Below the pieces are notes generated by a model, which was given only the letters and a program-made list of their open reading frames with translations, ran no database searches and was not told the origin of the DNA. The position numbers were made by a program, and so were the translations under genes. DNA of 64,000 nucleotides from [Phialemoniopsis] sp. UDSM-2020 (taxonomy: Eukaryota > Ascomycota > Sordariomycetes > Thyridiales > Thyridiaceae). This document shows positions 34,125 to 45,513 of the stretch, piece by piece. The stretch is taken from positions 2,533,501-2,597,500 of the forward strand of contig JAEILZ010000009.1 of assembly GCA_018873225.1 (NCBI GenBank), in the 5' to 3' direction. Positions within the stretch are counted from its first letter, which is position 1; the number at the start of each line of letters is the position of its first letter.

Positions 34125-35150
34125 GGGGAGAAACACGGTGCTGCGACTATGAAAACGAAGAATGCGGCATATATGGTTGACATGGTTCTAAAGGATGTAT
34201 TTGCATAATGTACAGTATGTAGCTACTTCGAGGTGATACCAAGGGTTTGGAGGACAAAGGTATTCTAAGCGAAGGAGCCGGTATTTGCTCTTCAAAGACC
34301 TATCATGCGGTGATGAAGACCCCTGACAATTCCAGCTAATTGCGTGATCGCTGTAACTTAGCGTTTTGACTGCAAATCGAGAGAACAAAATACAATGTTT
34401 GAAGCAGTGCCTGAGCGGGCACCATCACCAGGGAGAAACACCGGCACAGCACACAAAAGGCTCCTGTGCAGATCGAGATATAAGGATAAACGAACACCAA
34501 TTCTTCCACGTACGACCATAGATGGTAGAAAACTCGGGATCCCGTCCGCTCTCCCATAGATAAGCTGCCAATCGCTGAACTAGTACTCAGGTCGGTGACG
34601 ACTGGGGAATCCTCGGTGTTGTACGTCCTGTCCCTTTTTTGGTAACTTTTTTTTGGCTTTAGTTGGAACTTTTGTCTCGATATGTATGTTTGATCCTCAC
34701 AAACACAATGCATAGTATTTTGCAAGCACTATGTGTTTGCTGATTTGCTGGCTGGTCTCCCATAGGTAAGCTCCTGATGTTTTGCTTATCTATGGGCGTG
34801 GAGTCGGAGATAAGGGAACTTTTGGGGACCCACGCACGTCAGTCTGGTGTGGGACGGAACTTGTTACATCTTCGATCACCAGAGCACGGTGTTTGATTTC
34901 ATCTTGACGAAGTCCTGCCAGAACGCTTCATTGAAGAATTGCTTTCCTGAAAAAGAGAGATCACCCGACAGCTTGGAGTAACACCGAGTTTATTAGACAT
35001 CATCCAACAACCTCTACTTGTCACTGATTCCCTCCCATAGACATTGTAAAAGACACGAACCCTACACTATCACATAACAAAGCAATACGATACCGGCCTA
35101 TCCAAAGATAATATCAGTAATCAATCCCAGTTCGAATCGCTTTGCGTTGC
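34125..35150. other. Intergenic region with short repeated GATA-containing motif
   Basis: About 1 kb between the permease and a possible small secreted peptide. No gene seen. It contains three copies of a 13-bp motif, listed separately. Confidence 0.45.
34553..34796. repeat. Three copies of CCCATAGRTAAGC
   Basis: Copies are at 34553-34565 (plus), 34759-34771 (plus, with G for A in the core) and 34784-34796 (minus). The last two form an inverted pair with a 12-bp spacer. The core AGATAAG matches the GATA-factor consensus. Confidence 0.6.
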
Positions 35151-35297
35151 TTACGCCGCATTATTCTTCGCAGGCACTGGGCTCGCAATTGCCTCAACTT
35201 GGGGTTTGTCTATGGGGGCGTTCGGGGTAGGTGCTGCGATCCCAGTTCCGATCAAGGAGGCGCCCGCGACGGAAGCTAAAGCAGTCTCAGGTTTCAT
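35151..35297 (-). CDS. Possible small secreted peptide
   Basis: A 48-codon frame starting at 35297 encodes a weak signal-like segment (LASVAGASLIGTGIAA) followed by PTPNAPIDKPQVEAIASPVP and a short polar end. There is no Cys or aromatic residue, no internal Kex2-type repeat and no intron. It could be a secreted peptide or chance. Its place 650 bp from an UstYa-family gene is the only reason to note it as a possible precursor. Confidence 0.25.
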   Translation of the reverse strand: MKPETALASVAGASLIGTGIAAPTPNAPIDKPQVEAIASPVPAKNNAA

Positions 35298-35943
35298 CTT
35301 TAGATGATTTTGAAACCTGGAAGATTGATTAGATGAATTCAAGATCGAAAGAGCAAAGTAGCGACAAATATACGCATTCAGGAATAGCACCAGACCGGCT
35401 ACATCGTAGTCACTGTCTTAACTTTATGTATAACGTGGGCAAGGGCAAGGCCGGTGTGTCAGCATAAGCAGAAACAGTAGACAGAAGCGCGTATAGAATG
35501 GAGATGCAGAGAAGCACTGCTGTGCCGCATGCATATTGTCACATAATGCAACCCTACCTTTGGACACAGGATACTGTGGTAACCTACTCATTATCCAGTG
35601 ATCAGAAGGCCCTCCACCATCCATTTGGCCCTCCGTATCTTATCTTGATGTAACAGGACTGTAATTGGTTGAAATACGAGCTTTTCAGTAGCAGTTTTCA
35701 ATCAAGGTGAAACGATACCACCCACCTACATCTTTTAACACGATGACTATCATGATGACAGTCCTGAGAGCAATCTCTCCCATCCAAATACAACACGTGC
35801 AAACTTATTTACGGGGTGCTTTTGGCATTTAGAGTTTCCTGCTTGGTACAGTCACACCTACACCGGGTCTCTAGGCTTCGACAACCCACGATATACACAA
35901 TACCACAGTTTCAACATTGCGCTGACTTAGCTAGCAAGGTCCA
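35298..35943. promoter_or_regulatory. Intergenic region upstream of UstYa-family gene
   Basis: About 650 bp of AT-rich sequence before the ATG at 35944; presumed promoter. No gene seen. Confidence 0.4.
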
Positions 35944-36885
35944 ATGCACTCCGAGAACAGCCAGGATTACTGCCTAGACACTGAACACTGCCGAGATAAC
36001 GAGGCCTTAATTCAAGACCATTTAGCTCGTGTAGACCGACGTCACAAGTGGACGATCCTTCAAGTGATCCGGCTGATCGTCGAGAGCGGCTTGGCACTCG
36101 TTGTTGTAGTCCTTGCGATTCGCCTTAGAGCCCTGACAAAAGGACTGAATGGAAAGGCTAGCTCCGCAGTTCCGAATAGTAGGAAGCCTCTTGTTAGGAT
36201 CACTGCGCCTTTCCACATGGCTTTTCGCTAAGCGAGTGCAGTTCGCGCCACCCATGTGCGTTTCAAGCCAGATACAAACTTCGTTGGGTCAGACATGTTC
36301 GCCAACAAGGATAAGCTTCATCAGTACCTGGCACACTGGGTTACCATGATGCCAGGTATGTGAGCCTTTGTCGACGCGCCCGGATTCCGCGCTTCACAAT
36401 AGTCTTCTGATGACGGTTCAGCTGAGCGAGGCCACATCTATCTCGAGCCAGAGGAGCGACATGGCCTCGACCCTCCATATGAATTCCACGAGCTAGCTCA
36501 ACAGCACAACTGGACGATGCCGCCGTATTATTATGATATCTCCGCTTTCCATCAGTTACATTGCTTAGTACGTTTGCATCACCTAATCCCAATGTAACAA
36601 GACCAACACAGTACTGATTTACGCTATTAGTCGTTTCTCGTGTCAGCGTTTGGAATGTCTGTCCTTGATAGCTCACGACCTGCGGACACAACACATGTTG
36701 TGCATTGCTTTGAGTACATAAGGCAAGGCATACTCTGCTCGGGAGACGTCACGATCGAAGGTGCCACCGAATACGGAGCAGGATGGGGCTCAGTGCATGT
36801 GTGCAAGAACATTGACGACATAAGGCAATGGGCCGATAGGCACAAGATAGGCGTACCGCCTGAAGACCTTGCTGACATTCTATAG
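35944..36885 (+). CDS. UstYa-family (DUF3328) oxidase-like protein
   Basis: Predicted 249-residue membrane-anchored protein. Exons 35944-36178, 36242-36355, 36422-36567 and 36631-36885 keep phase. One membrane helix is near residues 40-60 (LIVESGLALVVVVLAIRLRA). Both family hallmarks are present: HQLHC (160-164) and HVVHC (187-191), two HxxHC motifs. The helix LAHWVTMMP also fits. UstYa proteins act in oxidative cyclisation of fungal RiPPs (ustiloxin and dikaritin types) and other secondary metabolites. No methyltransferase, tyrosinase or repeat-bearing precursor is beside it, so it may be an orphan or serve a distant cluster. Confidence 0.88.
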
Positions 36886-36913
36886 CGTTCTAATCTATCT
36901 TCTTGGACAATAC

Positions 36914-38339
36914 TCATGCCCCTGATCCATCCCCGGGAAGCTGGGTGAGCCCTATGTGTAGATCGTGTTAGCTTCTGTGACTTCTGGTGGAAACGAGGTT
37001 CACTCACATCCTTCGAAGTCTTCCTTGACAGTGTCCTCCACAACGCACTTCTTTGCGTCTTCTACAGACTGCGTCTTGAGGTCCGCGCACGTGGCTCCGA
37101 TGCAAGCGCCATCCATGGCCCGCTGCAGAGCATCGCCTTGCCAGCCAAAGACGTAGTCTCCGTGCTGGCCGTAGCCGGTCGTGTCTCCCGTACTCAGAGC
37201 AAATGGTTGCGATCCGTCCTCAGGCCACTCTGCCTCGTCGTTGAATGGTGTCGTATCCCAGTGAATCTGTATACTCTTAGCTCTGAGCTGCATCCAGAGC
37301 TTCGGAAGATGACAACTTACCTCCAGCATCAACTGAGGTATCTTGACTGGGTGGGTGTCGGGACACTCGCCGGGAATGTTTCCGGTGAATGAGGCGGGAC
37401 CAACAGTAGGGTATGCCACATGGTCTTGGTGGTTCGGGCTGTCGAGGTTCTTGCCGTCCCAACAGCTGCCGTGTCACGACCATCAGTCAAGCTCATCCCT
37501 TCTGCAAGACAAGACTGTACTTACGTTGGGAATAAAATGTTTGATCGGATACCTCCTGGGCAGGGATGGGGTGGGAAGGTCTCAAAGTCCAAACTGAGTC
37601 TGTCAATATCACGTCCTAGGCTCTTTGAGGTCTACACTTACTCCTTGTCCGCGCAGGGCGCGGCGTTGTCGCCACCAAAGTCTGGTCCCGAGAAGCACCG
37701 GAAACAAGACTGCGACTTTCTACCGTCACCGACCTTCTCTCGTCGCATGGAATCCCCAACAAGCATGCGGAACCCCTAAACGATATGGTTAGCAACAAAA
37801 TTTTCATGCCTACAATGTTGGAAAAGGATCACATACCGGCTTGAAAGCAGTTACTCTCTGAGGACCAGGCGAGACGTAGTATACGGTAGTTCCGCCATCA
37901 GTCTGAGGAGAGAACGTGTCATTGAAGAGTAGCCTGTCGATCACTAAGAGTTGGTCAAGCAAAATATCAGCGAAAGCGATAGCACTTACCGGTTGGCTGC
38001 TTGAGGAACCCGCTTGTAAGTTCCATTCCGAGCTTTGAAGAAGAGGTTGGCGGTCCAGTAGTTGGAGAGATCTTCAGAGTAGCTGCAAGTGGTGCAGGTA
38101 GCGAGTTTCGAAACATCAGTCGACGGGATGGAGGCGTTAAAGGCGTTGCCCCCGATGATCTGGTGCAGGTGAGGCGATGGGTTAACGTCTGGATTGACCA
38201 GAGGGTCGAGCCGCTCGATGACAATTTGGGTGCAGCCAAAGCGGATGAGCGTGCCCCTGCCGCCGTCGCCGAGTCCAGTTCTCTGAGGCGCTGCCGCACC
38301 CAATGCAGCGAAGGCAATCAGTGCCGACCCGGAAAGCAT
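36914..38339 (-). CDS. Secreted DUF1996-domain protein
   Basis: Predicted 363-residue secreted protein. Seven exons (38339-37990, 37933-37837, 37775-37642, 37593-37525, 37465-37321, 37266-37008, 36951-36914) join in phase. A signal peptide MLSGSALIAFAALGAAA is followed by IERLDPLVNPDVNPSPHLHQ and GGNAFN, the start of DUF1996. Further signatures are GFRMLVGDSMRR, DFETFPPHPCPGGIRSNILF, CWDGKNLDSPNHQDHVAYP and GYGQHGDYVFGW. It ends GWLTQLPGDGSGA. The biochemical function of DUF1996 is unknown; members are extracellular or wall-associated. Confidence 0.9.
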
Positions 38340-38934
38340 GATGGCAAGTATGAAAGCGCAGGCCAGCAGGGAACAATCTAAAACACAAAAACCACAGGTC
38401 TACAGGAAACACAAACCCAATAAAAGTGAGAGCAAATATTTAAGGGGCATCGGAGCTCCAAAGCAAAATCTGGCGCCCGAAGTCACAGTTACTGGTCCGA
38501 TCAACAAAAGCGAACTCCTAATCTATGTTTACTTACTGGATATTGCAATGGGTGCTGTCGTAGCCAATGGGAGCACTCATTTGCTACGGCTGGATTTTGC
38601 CGCCATCGCGGGATCACGGATGCAGATATATGTGGCGACCGGCGGTAGATTCTGGGTACCGAGTGCCGGGGAACGAGATAACAACAAACTTTAATAAAAT
38701 ACAGAGGTGGTGAGGGTAAATAAGACGTCTTTGCGAGGTATTATTCTAGCTGGTCTTGGGGAGTGGGATAACCCTCTACCTAGTAGTCGATCTGTCATGG
38801 GGTCGAGATTTCAGCCTGCAACCTTCTGTAGAGTCACTCATTCCCTTTTTCGACAAGTCGACAAGATAGCCTCTCAGATTTATAGATATCTACCTATTGC
38901 TATTGGTGAATAGCCAGCTTCAATGCCTGCCTAC
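38340..38934. promoter_or_regulatory. Promoter of DUF1996 gene and 3' end of tannase gene
   Basis: About 600 bp between two minus-strand genes. A TATTTAA-like stretch (38437-38443) lies about 100 bp before the DUF1996 start. No gene seen. Confidence 0.4.
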
Positions 38935-40560
38935 TCAGTTGCACGCCCAGCTAGATGCTGCCTTTACATCTCCATGGCCATCGTAGACGGCCTGTTTGGG
39001 ATAAGGACAGATCGGCCGTTGCCTATAAACGCCCGTCGAGGCATCATTGGGCGTGTTCCATGTCGTGGCTGTCACAGAGTCTACGGCCTTGCCCTGCTCA
39101 ACCCAGTTCACGAGAGCCATCAAGATGTCATGTTCGGGATCTTCAAACCCAGGAACCGACCAAGCGCTCACAGAGTTCACGCCAGCTTGACCCGCGCCAC
39201 CAAATTGCCAGGGAGCATTGACTGAGTTAGGCGTCAAAGTGCAATGCTGCATCCCCGGAACAGGGAAGAAGCGGAAGAAGTCGTCCACGTTCCCCATCTG
39301 CTCCATCGTTTGGTTGTAGTAGAGCTGCGAAGTCTTGAACGGGATGAGCGAGTCTGACATCCCGTGGTAGAGGATGAGCTTCCCGCCCCGTGCCTTGAAG
39401 TCGGAGAGGTCATAGCTCTCTGCCGCTGCCTTGCCTGGATTCTTCCTTTTCACGTCATCTATCACACTCTCGTTGAAATGGGACCAGTCCCATACGGGAT
39501 CGTCGTATTGGAAGTATCGCAGAAAGTCCACCGCTACTCCTGGAGGCTGAAGGCCGCCGCCGAAGAAGAACCACAACTGGTCCTCGGCGCTGACTTCGTA
39601 CCCAGGGTGTAGCACTTTTGTTCCGTCGGCCGAGATCCAGTCCTTGTGGAAATTGGCAATGGTCTGAACTTGTTGTGGGTTGAGACAGTTCAACGGGTTC
39701 GCGTTGGGTTGGCCGCATTGGATCTTGGTCCAGTCGACTTGACACTTTGACGGCTGGCTGACAATGTTGTCGACGACGCCGTCAACACCGTCGCACTGTC
39801 TCACAACTTCATTGGCGATCATGGAAAATTGCGGCGTGCCGATGTACCGAGGGTCCGTGAGCGGGATGTCGAACAGGCCCGCATGAAGGAGATACGGGTA
39901 GCTGTGAGACACATACCACGCCGGAGCGCCGATGAGAGCGCCATCAAAACTGTCAGAAAATTCCTGCAGCTCTCTCAAGCCCTGTCTGCCGCCTGTGGAG
40001 CAACCACTGTAGTACGAGTGCTGGACAGGCGTGCCGTAGTACGCAGCAGCCATGCTCTTGCCCAGCTGCACGGAGCCGTGAATCGAGCGCCACCCCCAAT
40101 CTTCTTGTGTTCCAGGATTGTTCAACGCCCAGCTGGCGTCAAACCCGATGGAGTTGTGGCCGGTGTCGGTTGAGATGGTTGCCATGCCATAGTGCGGCCC
40201 CTGACCCATGTCTAGCCAGTTGATGCCTCCAGAGAAGCCTCCATTGCCCACTGTCAGCATACTCGCGTTCCAAGCCGTGGGTAGGAAGAGACCGAAGCGG
40301 TAGCTGGAGGTTGGAGACGAGATGATTTTGACTGTGACGGCGCATAGCTCTGGGAGCCCAGCCGGCATGGCAGGATAGGCAAGGTCGAGCACGGACTCGC
40401 CATAGGTGCCTCCTGACGGGACCCAGTCGGCCTTTTCGATCGAGACCGTGTCGGACAGGAATTGCTTAAAGGTACCGGCATTGCAGGTTTGTTGGCTTGC
40501 CCAGGTATGACCACTTTGATAAAGTAACCCCAAAAGGGTCCAGTGGACAAAGAGATACAT
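38935..40560 (-). CDS. Tannase/feruloyl esterase family protein
   Basis: Intronless 541-residue secreted esterase. A hydrophobic leader (MYLFVHWTLLGLLYQSGHTW) precedes the mature protein. The catalytic motif CSTGG places nucleophile Ser188 next to Cys187; Asp403 is in YHGMSDSLIP and His439 next to Cys440 in GMQHC. The paired Cys flanking Ser and His is the CS-D-HC signature of tannases and type-B feruloyl esterases. DGVDGVVDN (257-265) is the calcium-binding loop. It should release ferulic or gallic acids from plant esters outside the cell. A TATAAA (minus strand, 40667-40672) lies about 107 bp upstream. A Zn2Cys6 gene follows upstream. Confidence 0.94.
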   Translation of the reverse strand: MYLFVHWTLLGLLYQSGHTWASQQTCNAGTFKQFLSDTVSIEKADWVPSGGTYGESVLDLAYPAMPAGLPELCAVTVKIISSPTSSYRFGLFLPTAWNASMLTVGNGGFSGGINWLDMGQGPHYGMATISTDTGHNSIGFDASWALNNPGTQEDWGWRSIHGSVQLGKSMAAAYYGTPVQHSYYSGCSTGGRQGLRELQEFSDSFDGALIGAPAWYVSHSYPYLLHAGLFDIPLTDPRYIGTPQFSMIANEVVRQCDGVDGVVDNIVSQPSKCQVDWTKIQCGQPNANPLNCLNPQQVQTIANFHKDWISADGTKVLHPGYEVSAEDQLWFFFGGGLQPPGVAVDFLRYFQYDDPVWDWSHFNESVIDDVKRKNPGKAAAESYDLSDFKARGGKLILYHGMSDSLIPFKTSQLYYNQTMEQMGNVDDFFRFFPVPGMQHCTLTPNSVNAPWQFGGAGQAGVNSVSAWSVPGFEDPEHDILMALVNWVEQGKAVDSVTATTWNTPNDASTGVYRQRPICPYPKQAVYDGHGDVKAASSWACN

Positions 40561-41142
40561 GACGGTATGGGGGACGCAGATGCCAAAAGAGTTGCTGTTC
40601 CGCTTGTTCCTGCTCTAGAAGATATCATACCAATATTAGCCAGGGTTCACATTCTGTCTCCAGCACTTTATATCCAAGGCTTCATCAACTAGACACAGGA
40701 CGGCTTCAAATGTAACTCTCAACGCGTACTGGGACCCCCCAAACCCCATGGGGAAATGCGCCACTGAGCTCAATCGTCATCCCGAGACCGCGTCACTGGT
40801 AACTCCTCTTCCAAGATTATTAATTGGGTCGATGAGGTCAAGGCCCGACATGAACGAGCCGGCGCAGTCAACACGGCGCAAGGAAGTGGCCGATTCAAGG
40901 TTTAGGGGGTTGCGATCTCGCCCGGTGTTGATCATGGGTTCTACCAGTTTGTACACTAGGCCGCATGGGGAATTTGTCCCATTCAGAACTACCCGTCTCC
41001 TCATGAGTGAGCTAGGGGCAGCATCCAGGTGACCGGAGCAAATTTCGCAAGACATTGGGCCATACCCAAAGGAGATGTTTACGATGGTAAAGTGAATTTC
41101 TTTTTTTGATACATGCGAACAGCTACGTACGACTGTGAGGTA
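40561..41142. promoter_or_regulatory. Tannase promoter region
   Basis: Contains TATAAA on the minus strand at 40667-40672 and GGGGAATTT at 40967-40975, a motif shared with promoters of the nearby esterase and transporter genes. A palindrome CCCCATGGGG lies near 40743. Confidence 0.5.
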
Positions 41143-43018
41143 CTAAGGCTCCGCCAAATTTGCCAACCAGTCACCGCCCACTAGCTCAAGATCCCCCAGG
41201 TCCTCCAGTCCTTCGAATACGTCGTGTCCCTGTAAATCGCTCCCCGGCATAGCCATTGATGTTCCAAGACCATAGTTAGGAGCCCCAACATCCAGTGCTG
41301 AAACTTGAGAGAGCGGTAATGCCGGGTTGTTTACCATCCCAAATTCGCCATCCAGACTGAGCATAGCCGGGATGGATGGGGCTATAGTGTTGGCGACCAT
41401 GCTGAGCAGCTTTGGGGTGTACCGCTTCTCGTGGTCCTCCCTCAGAACCGCTCCGGCGAGTCCACGTAGTATGTCTTGACACCTGGAACCGCCAGTTAGG
41501 AGATGAATATTTCGGGCTAGCTCAGCAAGCTTGCCCAACCCCACGACACGGAGTTCGCCTTCCCTCAGCAAACAGACCCACGACATGACTTGTACGCCTA
41601 GAGAGTAGATTATGGGTCTCTTGTTAATAAATGGCATGTCGCTGTGGTCCGTAAGAAGCTTCGTGGACAACTGCCATTGCTGAGTTACAACGACGTCTGC
41701 TTCTTGGATGCGAAGGAAACGATGCCGATTATGGTCTTTCAGACCAAGATTGTCAGCCTCGGTTTCCACAAGGGCTCCAGTGTCTCTTGCGAGGTACGTT
41801 CGTGTAAGGCGTTCCAATAGTCGAGCAGCGATGGCGTCGGTCTCAACATCTGGCGCAAAACCATCCAATGCTGGAACATGACCTTCAATGCCCATGGCGG
41901 GCCTCATCGCCCGACGTATCCTAGGCCTGGATGCATACAGCTGTGACGCCGCCTCGGTATTGAAAATGACTTTTTCGATGCGTAGTGCTCTTGGACTTCC
42001 TTCCTCGTATATAGAAGTACTGAACAAGGAGATGGCTTCGTCCAAGTAGATGAAGGCACGGTTATGCAAGTTCAGGACGTTGTATGCCGTGAACAGGCAT
42101 AGAGAGGACACGACCTCGTCCAAGGACGCAGGGTCCGCATAATCATAGCCCAGACGCGATGTCTCCACCTGTAGGATAAGATCCCGCAAGACACTACTAT
42201 CCCGAGAATCCATGCGATATCTTCCCGCAGTGACGAGGAGGCGGAGGGACAGTATCAGGGTGCGGAGATCGGGCTGGGAGAACCAGTCACCCTCGACGAG
42301 GAGCCGGGAAGCGAGCTCCGAATAAGATACTATCGGAAACACGATGTAAAGAGCATCGTAATAGTCGTTGATAGTGTCCCAGACGTCTTTGGTAGCCTCG
42401 ACCTGTGAGGTTCGTGGAGGACGTGGCGTCATGCACTCGTCCCGCCCCCTTGCTGGCTCAGCATTGTGCGGAGACTGAATTTCACCATCATCGACGTCCG
42501 AGTCTCGGTAAATAGAGCTCTCCCGCTCATCTGACAAATAGCTTGCAGTGAAGGACCGCTCAGCGGGATGCGGGTCTCGATCGGCTCCGACGTCGCAGTC
42601 CACGTTGTCGTCAGTGGTGATGATAGAAAACGGAGAGGGCGCAAACTGTAGCGTTTCGTCTTCCCTTGGCGTATTGGGAGCGCATCTAGATTGGGAATTA
42701 ACTTCGAAGCCCTCTCGGTGGTCATACACGATGGAGACGCACTGTTTACGGGGTCGGCCCCGTTTCGCGGCCTTGTCCAGATATGTGCACTTCACTCGAG
42801 CCTCCCGGCAGGAATTGCATGGGCCCGGAGTGAATTGCCGGCCCTTTTCTTGCTCCGTGGTCCGGCACTGAGCAGTGGTAAGCATATGATAGGCGATAGA
42901 GCTGATCAGGACCGCATCTTACCTTGATTTTCAGCTTGCGACAGGCATCACAGGCACGTCCACGCGGCACACGGCCCGCCGATGGCTGGAAGTTGGAGAT
43001 TGAAAAGGTTGTAAACAT
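41143..43018 (-). CDS. Zn2Cys6 transcription factor with long zinc-cluster loop
   Basis: Predicted 606-residue regulator from exons 43018-42923 and 42867-41143. The zinc cluster spans the intron: ACDACRKLKIKC, then a 15-residue loop, then CNSCREARVKC, with a basic region KAAKRGRPRK after it. A middle domain of the fungal TF type (YYDALYIVFPIVSYSELASR) follows, and the C-terminus is acidic/hydrophobic (DVFEGLEDLGDLELVGGDW), a likely activation segment. The architecture recalls carbohydrate-type regulators (AmyR/InuR group). Sitting between tannase and two esterases, it is the obvious candidate regulator of the cluster. Confidence 0.9.
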
Positions 43019-43500
43019 GGTTGCAGAACAGGCTATCAAGGCCGCGCTCTTGTGATCGGATGCGAGGCCTGTCTTGAGAAGCTCGTGCAATATCGCTCTT
43101 CTTTGTATGTTTCTTCCGAAGAAGGAACGGATTTGTGAATGACGAGTCGGGGTCGATGAACAATCCGGCACGCCGCCGATGTGGCGAGCACGCTATTTTA
43201 GAGGGTCACGTTCAGGGAGGGTGGGGGAGCGACCTAGGCACTCCAAAGACTTTTTAGTTGCCCGCGCTAACTGATCGAAACCCCCAGTTGTCTAGTGCTT
43301 AGGGCTGGAAATGTTGGCTTGGCATGGATCGAAGCAGGTCGGCAACCTCCGCATTGGAAACAAGACAAGACAGGACATGCCACTCAGGCCAGGGAGATCA
43401 AAAGACTTATAAGTCACGATGGTGATGATCAAATACTTTGATACGGTGACATTTACGTATATCTAGTTTGTATCTGTAGTAGGACAAGTACGGCATTCTC
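43019..43500. other. Intergenic region
   Basis: About 480 bp, holding the regulator's promoter and the 3' end of the esterase gene. No gene seen. Confidence 0.4.
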
Positions 43501-44881
43501 CTAAAGCCCAAATGCATGTGCAAACCTATCCCTTTCTCTTTCCAGCCACCTCTCAACTACGTTGGCACCCATAGAGTATGTAAACGCGTGTGGAACACCT
43601 GAAAGGATCTCTTCAGTGACCTTTGCACCACCGGCCCGAAGAACTTCCCCATATGCCAGACCTTGGTCTCTCAAAAGGTCGCAAGCAGCAACGGTGATGT
43701 GTGTAGCCGGGTGGGCAGATGTCGGATGGGCTAGTATTGGTGATGCGAGCGGGTCGTACGGATCGCCTTTGTCGCCAATGTAGAGTGCTGCGAGTAGTCA
43801 AAACATTAGTGACGAAGTCAACTAAAGGACTAAAAGACTGGGTAAAGTACCGTATAGCTTCTCCATTTCCTGAACTGCATGCTCGGGTGGAGGCTTGTCG
43901 CCTTCAAATAAAGCCTCGTTACGGCTTTTTGGCAATGACCGAGCTTCAACGAAGCGATCCAACGCCTTTGGATGCGCGGTGACCGGCACAACGAGACTGG
44001 CAAGGCTGATCGACAGTCCTTTGGGTTTCGCACTTGATTCCTGTGAGTATTTGAGGGCGAGTGCAGCTGCGAGGTTCGCCCCAGCAGAGGCACCCCAGAG
44101 TCCGATCCGGGTGATGTCGATATTGTGAGTGTCTGCGTGTTTCGAGACCTAATCACACCGCAAGTGAGCCCCAGTGCCCTTTTATCACAGTGAAACGGAG
44201 CAGTCCTTACCCATGCGAGAGCATCGACACAGTCGTTCACTGGAGTCGGAAAGTGGTTCTCGGGAGCGAGTCGATAATCAACGCCCACTACAACGACATC
44301 CAGCTCAGAAGCGAAGATCTCGCCAACCACTACGCGGCTGGTCAGTACTTCTGGGAGGTGCAATAGGGTGTTCCGGCTCACCTTCGTCGCCCAGAGGATT
44401 GCCATGTATCCAGCCACCGCCATGGAACATCAAGATGGCAGGCTTGCGGTGCCTGCTCTCGGTCTGGTAGATCCATAGCTCGAAAGTCTCGCCACTGTCA
44501 TCCGAAGGGTTAACATGCACGACGGTCTTGTTGACTTTTTGCTCGGGGTTCCGGCGCTTGATGTTGCACTTGTTGCGGGCTGCTGATAGTTCGGGACTGA
44601 GATACACTTCTTCGATCCAACGTCGCATCCCCGGGACATCAGTCCCAGAGGGAACCTTGGAGAAGTCGATTGGTAGCTTGGCCACCTCCTGTTGGGATAG
44701 CGTGAGTATGTCTGGAGCAACGACGAGTCAAGACAAAACACGAATATCATACCTGCAAATAGTTCACGTCAGGTCGCTTTAGGGCATCTTGGCTTGTCGG
44801 GTCCATGCCCAGGCCGACTGCATATGCTTGCAGCACCGGATTGTCGAGGGCGGGAGCAGGGGGGTCAATTGTGACAGCCAT
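43501..44881 (-). CDS. Alpha/beta-hydrolase-3 esterase (HSL-type)
   Basis: Predicted 379-residue cytosolic esterase. Exons 44881-44753, 44688-44382, 44329-44211, 44148-43851 and 43787-43501 keep phase. The oxyanion motif HGGGWIHG starts at residue 132, the nucleophile elbow GASAG has Ser206, an Asp lies in GDPYDPLASP and the His in GVPHAF. VDYRLAPENHFPTPVNDC is the family's conserved strand-helix. No signal peptide is present. It probably hydrolyses small acyl or aromatic esters taken up by the cell. A GGGGAAT palindrome lies about 200 bp upstream of its start. Confidence 0.91.
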
Positions 44882-45513
44882 CGTGTTGGACTGGGTTCGA
44901 ACTAGTGAATGGTGTCCCACAGTAAGACGAGAGAGAGGGGATGCGGATCGTAGCAAATGCCTGGCTTTTCTTCCCCCTCAAACCAAGTCAAGGCCATTGT
45001 TATGTAGACTAGAGACACTGCTTCGTGCCACGGGCAACGGAGGGATAACCGCTGCTTTAGGTAAATTATTCCCTTTGGGGAATAATTCCCCAAATGGCTT
45101 AGGGTCGTAAGCCGTAGTTCACAAGCCTGGACGCTAGCCGTGGAGTGTCCCCGCAGAAAGTCTGGGGTGGCAACTCATGCCTTCTCATGGGACTGACTCG
45201 TTGCGGGACATGTTGAGACCGCCACATTGACAAATGGATGCTGGACGGGGAATGGTAGCTAAGGTGTAATAAGGTTGAGCTCTAGGATGTTCTCATTCTG
45301 AACCACCTACAGGCACAGCGAACATGGTCACTCAGGCCATTAGCGAGACGCAATAACTAATGTATGTCCACTTACAACGCTAAACGGAATGCTCTGACCT
45401 TGCAAACGGGTAATGGACGTGAAGTTCAGGTTATTGGTAGTTCCAATGTAGTAGGCTGAAGTAAATCTAAGATCTTGTGTTTTGCCAGACGTCCCTAATC
45501 ATAGATACACCGG
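44882..45513. promoter_or_regulatory. Esterase promoter with GGGGAATAATTCCCC palindrome
   Basis: The palindrome at 45077-45091 is preceded by another inverted half site (ATTATTCCC, 45065-45073), giving three half sites within 27 bp, about 190 bp upstream of the start at 44881. No gene in this stretch. Confidence 0.5.
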
